Shown in pieces: positions 60,786 to 64,000 of a stretch of 64,000 nucleotides of DNA (position 1 is its first letter; the number at the start of each line of letters is the position of its first letter). The stretch is taken from assembly GCA_017592665.1 (NCBI GenBank), contig JAGFNW010000001.1, positions 62,001 to 126,000 on the forward strand, read 5' to 3'. The translations under genes were made by a program, and so were the position numbers. The notes under the pieces are model-generated. The model was not told the DNA's origin. It saw only the letters and a program-made list of their open reading frames with translations, and did not search any database. Origin of the DNA: Streptosporangiaceae bacterium NEAU-GS5 (GTDB taxonomy: Bacteria > Actinomycetota > Actinomycetes > Streptosporangiales > Streptosporangiaceae).

Positions 60786-62241
60786 AGAACCCCAGGTTAG
60801 CGGTGACGAACTGGTCCAGAAGAGGCGCCGGGTTGAACGCCGGCTCACGATATTCGGCGTAGAGGGCGCGCAGCCCGTCCCGTACGGCCGCGGGCCCGAT
60901 CGCGTCCAGCGTCTCGAACGGCCCGGCCGGATAGCCGCAGCCGAGGCGCATGGCCGTGTCGATGTCCTCGGCCGAGGCGTATCCGCTGTCCAGCATCCGC
61001 ACGGCGTCGTTCAGATAGGGATACAGCAGGGCGTTGACCACGAACTCGGCCCTGTCCTTGCAGGCGATCGGCGTGCGCTTGAGGATCCGCATCAGGTCGC
61101 GCGCCGCGCGCGCCGCCTCCGGTGAGGTGACCGCCGTGGACGCCACTTCGGCCACCGGGCCGGCCAGGTGGACGCCGACGAGGCGCTCAGGATGCGAGAG
61201 CCGTACGGCGTGCTCGACCACGGGCCGGTCGGAGACGGCGAGCACGAGGTCGGCGTCGACGCCTGACAGATCGGCCGGATCGGCGTGCACGGCCTTGAAG
61301 CCCTTGGCGTCCAGCTCGTTCACCAGGGCGTCGTCGGGCGCGATCACGCAGACCGAGGTGGTCGCCAGCTTCGGCCCGTGATCGTGGACGATCTCCTCGT
61401 CGGGGCCGTAGAAGCCGTGCCCGGCCTTGCGGCCCAGCAGCCCGGCCGAGACCAGCTCGCGCAGCAGCGGCGCCGGGGCGTGCCTGCGGTCGCGGCTCTC
61501 GCCGAACAGCACGTTGATCACCTCGTACGACGTGTCGAGGCCGATCAGGTCGAGCAGCGTGAAGGGGCCCATGGGGAGCCCGGCCCCCTTGGTCATGGCC
61601 GTGTCGATGTCGTCACGGGTGGCCACGCCCGACTCCAGCAGCACGCAGGCGTGGTTGAGGTAGCCGAGCAGCAGCCGGTTGACCACGAATCCGGCCCGGT
61701 CGCCCACGATCACCGGCGTCTTGTCCAGCCGCCGCGCCAGGTCGGCGACACCCTCGGCGACGCCGTCGCCCGTGAGAACCGTACGGACGACCTCGACCAG
61801 CCCCATGATGGGCGCGGGATTGAAGAAGTGCATGCCGACCACCTGGGAGGGGCGCGAGGTGGTGGCCGCGATCGCGGTGACCGACAGTGACGAGGTGTTG
61901 GTGGCGAGCACGGCCGACGGCTTGCAGATCCGGTCGAGGTCGGCGAACAGCTCCCGCTTCCACTCCATGATCTCGGGAACCGCCTCCACCACGAGGTCGA
62001 CGTCGGCGAGGTCACCCCGCTCGACCGTGAAGGAGACCCGCCCCACGATCTCGTCGCGCTCGGCGTCGCTCAGCTTGCCCTTGCGCACGGCCTTGTCGGT
62101 GGAGGCCGTCAAATTGGCGCGCCCGCGCTCGAGCGCGGCGTCGTCCACCTCCACGCCGATCACGTTCAGCCCCGCCCGGGCGAACACCTCGGCGATGCCG
62201 GCCCCCATCGTGCCCAGCCCCACGACTCCCACTGCTTCCAC
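60751..62241 (-). CDS. 3-hydroxyacyl-CoA dehydrogenase (two-domain)
   Basis: 496 residues from GTG 62241, with GGGAGG five bases upstream. Rossmann fold [20 protein letters not shown] (G-x-G-x-x-G), then [31 protein letters not shown] ([15 protein letters not shown]) with catalytic Ser, [20 protein letters not shown] (His) and [20 protein letters not shown] (C-terminal helical domain). A second C-terminal domain repeats the pattern ([40 protein letters not shown]). Oxidises (S)-3-hydroxyacyl-CoA with NAD; likely short chain, e.g. 3-hydroxybutyryl-CoA. Divergent from nucS. Confidence 0.95.
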   Translation of the reverse strand: MEAVGVVGLGTMGAGIAEVFARAGLNVIGVEVDDAALERGRANLTASTDKAVRKGKLSDAERDEIVGRVSFTVERGDLADVDLVVEAVPEIMEWKRELFADLDRICKPSAVLATNTSSLSVTAIAATTSRPSQVVGMHFFNPAPIMGLVEVVRTVLTGDGVAEGVADLARRLDKTPVIVGDRAGFVVNRLLLGYLNHACVLLESGVATRDDIDTAMTKGAGLPMGPFTLLDLIGLDTSYEVINVLFGESRDRRHAPAPLLRELVSAGLLGRKAGHGFYGPDEEIVHDHGPKLATTSVCVIAPDDALVNELDAKGFKAVHADPADLSGVDADLVLAVSDRPVVEHAVRLSHPERLVGVHLAGPVAEVASTAVTSPEAARAARDLMRILKRTPIACKDRAEFVVNALLYPYLNDAVRMLDSGYASAEDIDTAMRLGCGYPAGPFETLDAIGPAAVRDGLRALYAEYREPAFNPAPLLDQFVTANLGFYESPPAAAKAG

Positions 62242-62268
62242 AGCTGCCTCCCGGTAGTGTTGACGCCC

Positions 62269-62931
62269 ATGCGTCTGGTCATCGCGCGGTGCAGCGTAGA
62301 TTACATCGGCAGGTTGACGGCCCATCTGCCGATGGCCCCCCGGCTCATCCTGATGAAGGCCGACGGCAGCGTCTCGATCCACTGCGACGACAGGGCTTTC
62401 AAGCCCCTCAATTGGATGAATCCGCCCTGCAAGCTCCAGGAGGCCGAGGGGCAGTGGACGGTCACGCAGAGTAAAACGGGCGAGAAGCTGGTCCTCACGA
62501 TCGAGGAGATCCTTCATGACTCGGCGCATGAGCTGGGCATCGACCCTGGCCTGGTCAAAGACGGGGTCGAGGCCCATCTGCAGGAGCTGCTGGCCGAGCA
62601 CATCTCGACGCTCGGCGACGGCTGGACGCTGATCCGCCGCGAATACATGACCGCCATCGGCCCGGTCGACATCCTCTGCCGCGACCACCTGGGCGGCACG
62701 GTCGCCGTCGAGATCAAACGGCGCGGCGAGATCGACGGCGTGGAGCAGCTGACCCGCTATCTCGAGCTGCTCAACCGCGACCCGATCCTCGCCCCGGTCA
62801 AGGGCATCTTCGCGGCCCAGGAGATCAAGCCGCAGGCCCGCGTGCTGGCCCTGGACCGCGGCATCGACTGCGTCACCCTCGACTACGCCGCCCTGCGCGG
62901 CATCGAGCCGGAGAACCCGACTCTGTTCTGA
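62269..62931 (+). CDS. nucS: Mismatch-specific endonuclease NucS (EndoMS)
   Basis: 220 residues. [20 protein letters not shown] opens the N-terminal DNA-binding domain; the RecB-like nuclease core has GPVDILCRD (Asp134) and [17 protein letters not shown] (Glu148, Lys150). NucS cuts both strands at mismatches and replaces MutS/MutL in actinobacteria, acting with the beta clamp. The C-terminal [20 protein letters not shown] closes the family pattern and PENPTLF resembles a clamp-interacting tail. It is divergent from the dehydrogenase with 27 bases between starts. Confidence 0.96.
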   Translation: MRLVIARCSVDYIGRLTAHLPMAPRLILMKADGSVSIHCDDRAFKPLNWMNPPCKLQEAEGQWTVTQSKTGEKLVLTIEEILHDSAHELGIDPGLVKDGVEAHLQELLAEHISTLGDGWTLIRREYMTAIGPVDILCRDHLGGTVAVEIKRRGEIDGVEQLTRYLELLNRDPILAPVKGIFAAQEIKPQARVLALDRGIDCVTLDYAALRGIEPENPTLF

Positions 62932-63022
62932 GGGTGTCCTCGCTACATCGGAGCGGCACCTGATCCGTCGGCCCAACGGCTGCTCATACGCTTCCAGCAC
63001 GTGTTGACTACCATGAGGCGAT

Positions 63023-63778
63023 ATGGAGCGGCTGGAAAGGATCTCTGTGGACACTCCCTCAGGATCACCAGGTGTCCCCTCCTCGCGCGAGGCGTCTGCG
63101 AAGGAGTGGCCGCCGAACACCTATCTCGGAGCAATCACCGACGAGGCGCGTAAGGCGCTGCTCTCACTGGGTCGCCGCCGGGTCTTCTCCGACGGTCAAG
63201 TGTTCATCACGGTCGGCGACCAATCCACGGACGTCTACGTCATCCTTCAAGGCATGGCGCGGGTGGAATCCCTAGACGTTGAGGGCCGTCTACAGGTTGT
63301 CGACTTCCAGGTGCTGGGAGACACGGTCGGTGTCGCGGCGGCCATTCGGCACATGCCGCGTTCGGCGACAGTTAAGGCGACAGGCTCGTTCGTCGCGATC
63401 GAGATCCCGGGCGACGTCTTCATCCAGTTCCTCCTCGACAATCCACTCGCCCACCTTGCGCTCACGCGGATGATGCTGGCTCGTGCCGACCGTCGCAAGA
63501 ACTACCGACTCGATGCGAACCAGTACGACGCGCTCACGATCGTCGCCAGAACTCTGGTCGACTTGGCCGAGTCATACGGGACTGCCACGGATGAGGGCGT
63601 GGGACTCGACGCGATCATTAGCCAAACGGACCTGGCGCCGCTTTCCGGCTGGAGCGAGTCCGCCGTCAACAAGGCTCTACACACCTTGCGTAACGAAGGA
63701 GCGATAGGCCGCGGACGGCTCCGTCTCACAATCATTGACATGGACGTCCTATTCCGCCTGGGCCAGATCCCCATATAG
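63023..63778 (+). CDS. Crp/Fnr-family transcriptional regulator
   Basis: 251 residues, ATG with GAGG five bases upstream. After a 35-residue tail, the cNMP-binding-like barrel spans about 40-150: RRVFSDGQVFITVGDQSTDV, YVILQGMARVESLDVEGRLQ, FVAIEIPGDVFIQFLLDNPL. The phosphate-binding cassette of true CRP (R-x-A-x-[I/V]) is not obvious. A dimer helix (LTRMMLARADRRKNY) and a winged helix (AIISQTDLAPLSGWSESAVN, KALHTLRNEGAIGRGRLRLT) complete the Crp fold. The GC content and codon use look slightly less biased than in neighbouring genes. Confidence 0.88.
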   Translation: MERLERISVDTPSGSPGVPSSREASAKEWPPNTYLGAITDEARKALLSLGRRRVFSDGQVFITVGDQSTDVYVILQGMARVESLDVEGRLQVVDFQVLGDTVGVAAAIRHMPRSATVKATGSFVAIEIPGDVFIQFLLDNPLAHLALTRMMLARADRRKNYRLDANQYDALTIVARTLVDLAESYGTATDEGVGLDAIISQTDLAPLSGWSESAVNKALHTLRNEGAIGRGRLRLTIIDMDVLFRLGQIPI

Positions 63779-63824
63779 GGTGTCGCGCTAACCCCGCACT
63801 ATGTACCGAATTGCTATGGCGAGC

Positions 63825-63838
63825 TTGTAAATGTACAA
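63825..63838. promoter_or_regulatory. Inverted repeat TTGTA-N4-TACAA upstream of the last gene
   Basis: TTGTAAATGTACAA has five-base arms and a four-base spacer, 22 bases before the ATG of the incomplete final gene. Crp-type sites have two arms around a short spacer, so it may be the site of the adjacent regulator. Confidence 0.4.
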
Positions 63839-63859
63839 CCCTGGACTTACATTGAAGCC

Positions 63860-64000
63860 ATGAACATCGGTGGGCCCGACCCGGATCCGGTCGAGGCGGC
63901 AAGCGCGTTCATAGATGTACGCCAATCAACCGACCTGATCTCCCTGCACGGCGTACGGGTGATACGTGACCACCTGCAAATCATGTTTTCGAAGGTCATA
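63860..64000 (+). CDS. Partial CDS (5' end), possible class III nucleotide cyclase
   Basis: Only 47 codons are inside the window from ATG 63860. The visible part contains DPDPVEAASAFIDVRQSTDL and continues ISLHGVRVIRDHLQIMFSKV. A-F-I-D-V-R-Q-S-T-D resembles the first metal-binding motif F-x-D-x-x-x-S/F-T of class III adenylate/guanylate cyclases, and the location directly after a Crp/Fnr-type regulator would suit that reading. This is a weak call based on a short segment; the second aspartate motif lies outside the window. Confidence 0.35.
   Translation, partial: MNIGGPDPDPVEAASAFIDVRQSTDLISLHGVRVIRDHLQIMFSKVI

Overview
This 64 kb window is a high-GC actinomycete chromosome segment. The gene content points to the Streptosporangiales (Nonomuraea, Streptosporangium or Microbispora type), but that is inference from gene style and not from a marker gene. 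GTG starts and 4-nt start/stop overlaps are common. Actinobacterial signature genes are present: nucS, cysO-cysM-mec, a Scy/FilP-like coiled-coil protein and DUF3039. Most of the window is ordinary chromosome. No prophage, CRISPR array, complete insertion sequence or large biosynthetic cluster is visible.

Layout. 0-6.6 kb is a mosaic: the end of an amino-acid deaminase-like gene, a DUF3618 membrane protein, a Bcp peroxiredoxin, a tRNA with a UAG anticodon but no long variable arm, a six-repeat propeller-like protein, then a GNAT acetyltransferase, a DUF1304 protein, a methyltransferase, a RibD-type reductase and a 5'-truncated Ser/Thr kinase. 6.6-13 kb holds an SGNH hydrolase divergent from an HxlR regulator, a NarL-type two-component pair, and an ArsR regulator with an SRPBCC-VOC fusion. 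13.1-18.3 kb is a second two-component system followed by a MacB/FtsX-like ABC exporter; a palindrome lies between the two. 18.3-20.9 kb has a papain-fold toxin-like protein and a membrane-anchored molybdopterin oxidoreductase.

20.9-31.5 kb is the conserved actinobacterial housekeeping region that in Mycobacterium tuberculosis runs pncB1-clpS-mec-cysO-cysM-murI-Rv1339-rph-rdgB. Here it is split by a thioesterase, a PRC-barrel-like protein and a DUF3352 protein. The CysO/CysM/Mec trio makes cysteine from a protein-bound thiocarboxylate. pncB and pncA on the other strand salvage nicotinamide and nicotinate to NAD. 32-41 kb holds a helicase, secreted and membrane proteins of unknown role, a metzincin protease, an MFS exporter with its TetR repressor, YqgE and a cell-surface protein with an apparent frameshift.

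41-56 kb centres on C4 acyl-CoA metabolism: malic enzyme, an isobutyryl-CoA-mutase-type large subunit, MeaB, thiolase and methylmalonyl-CoA epimerase, ending in the Scy/FilP-like polarity protein. This resembles the Streptomyces neighbourhood. A broken OLD-family nuclease, a subtilisin and a MarR regulator interrupt it. 57-64 kb holds a LuxR/TrmB-like regulator, hydrolases, an SDR, a 3-hydroxyacyl-CoA dehydrogenase, the mismatch endonuclease NucS, a Crp/Fnr regulator and the start of an unfinished gene that may be a cyclase.

I did not find a clear, complete undescribed system. The observations I would follow first are the class I tRNA with a Leu anticodon, the Crp/Fnr plus cyclase-like pair cut by the window end, the operator between the second two-component system and its exporter, and the frameshifted surface protein that runs into the malic enzyme gene.
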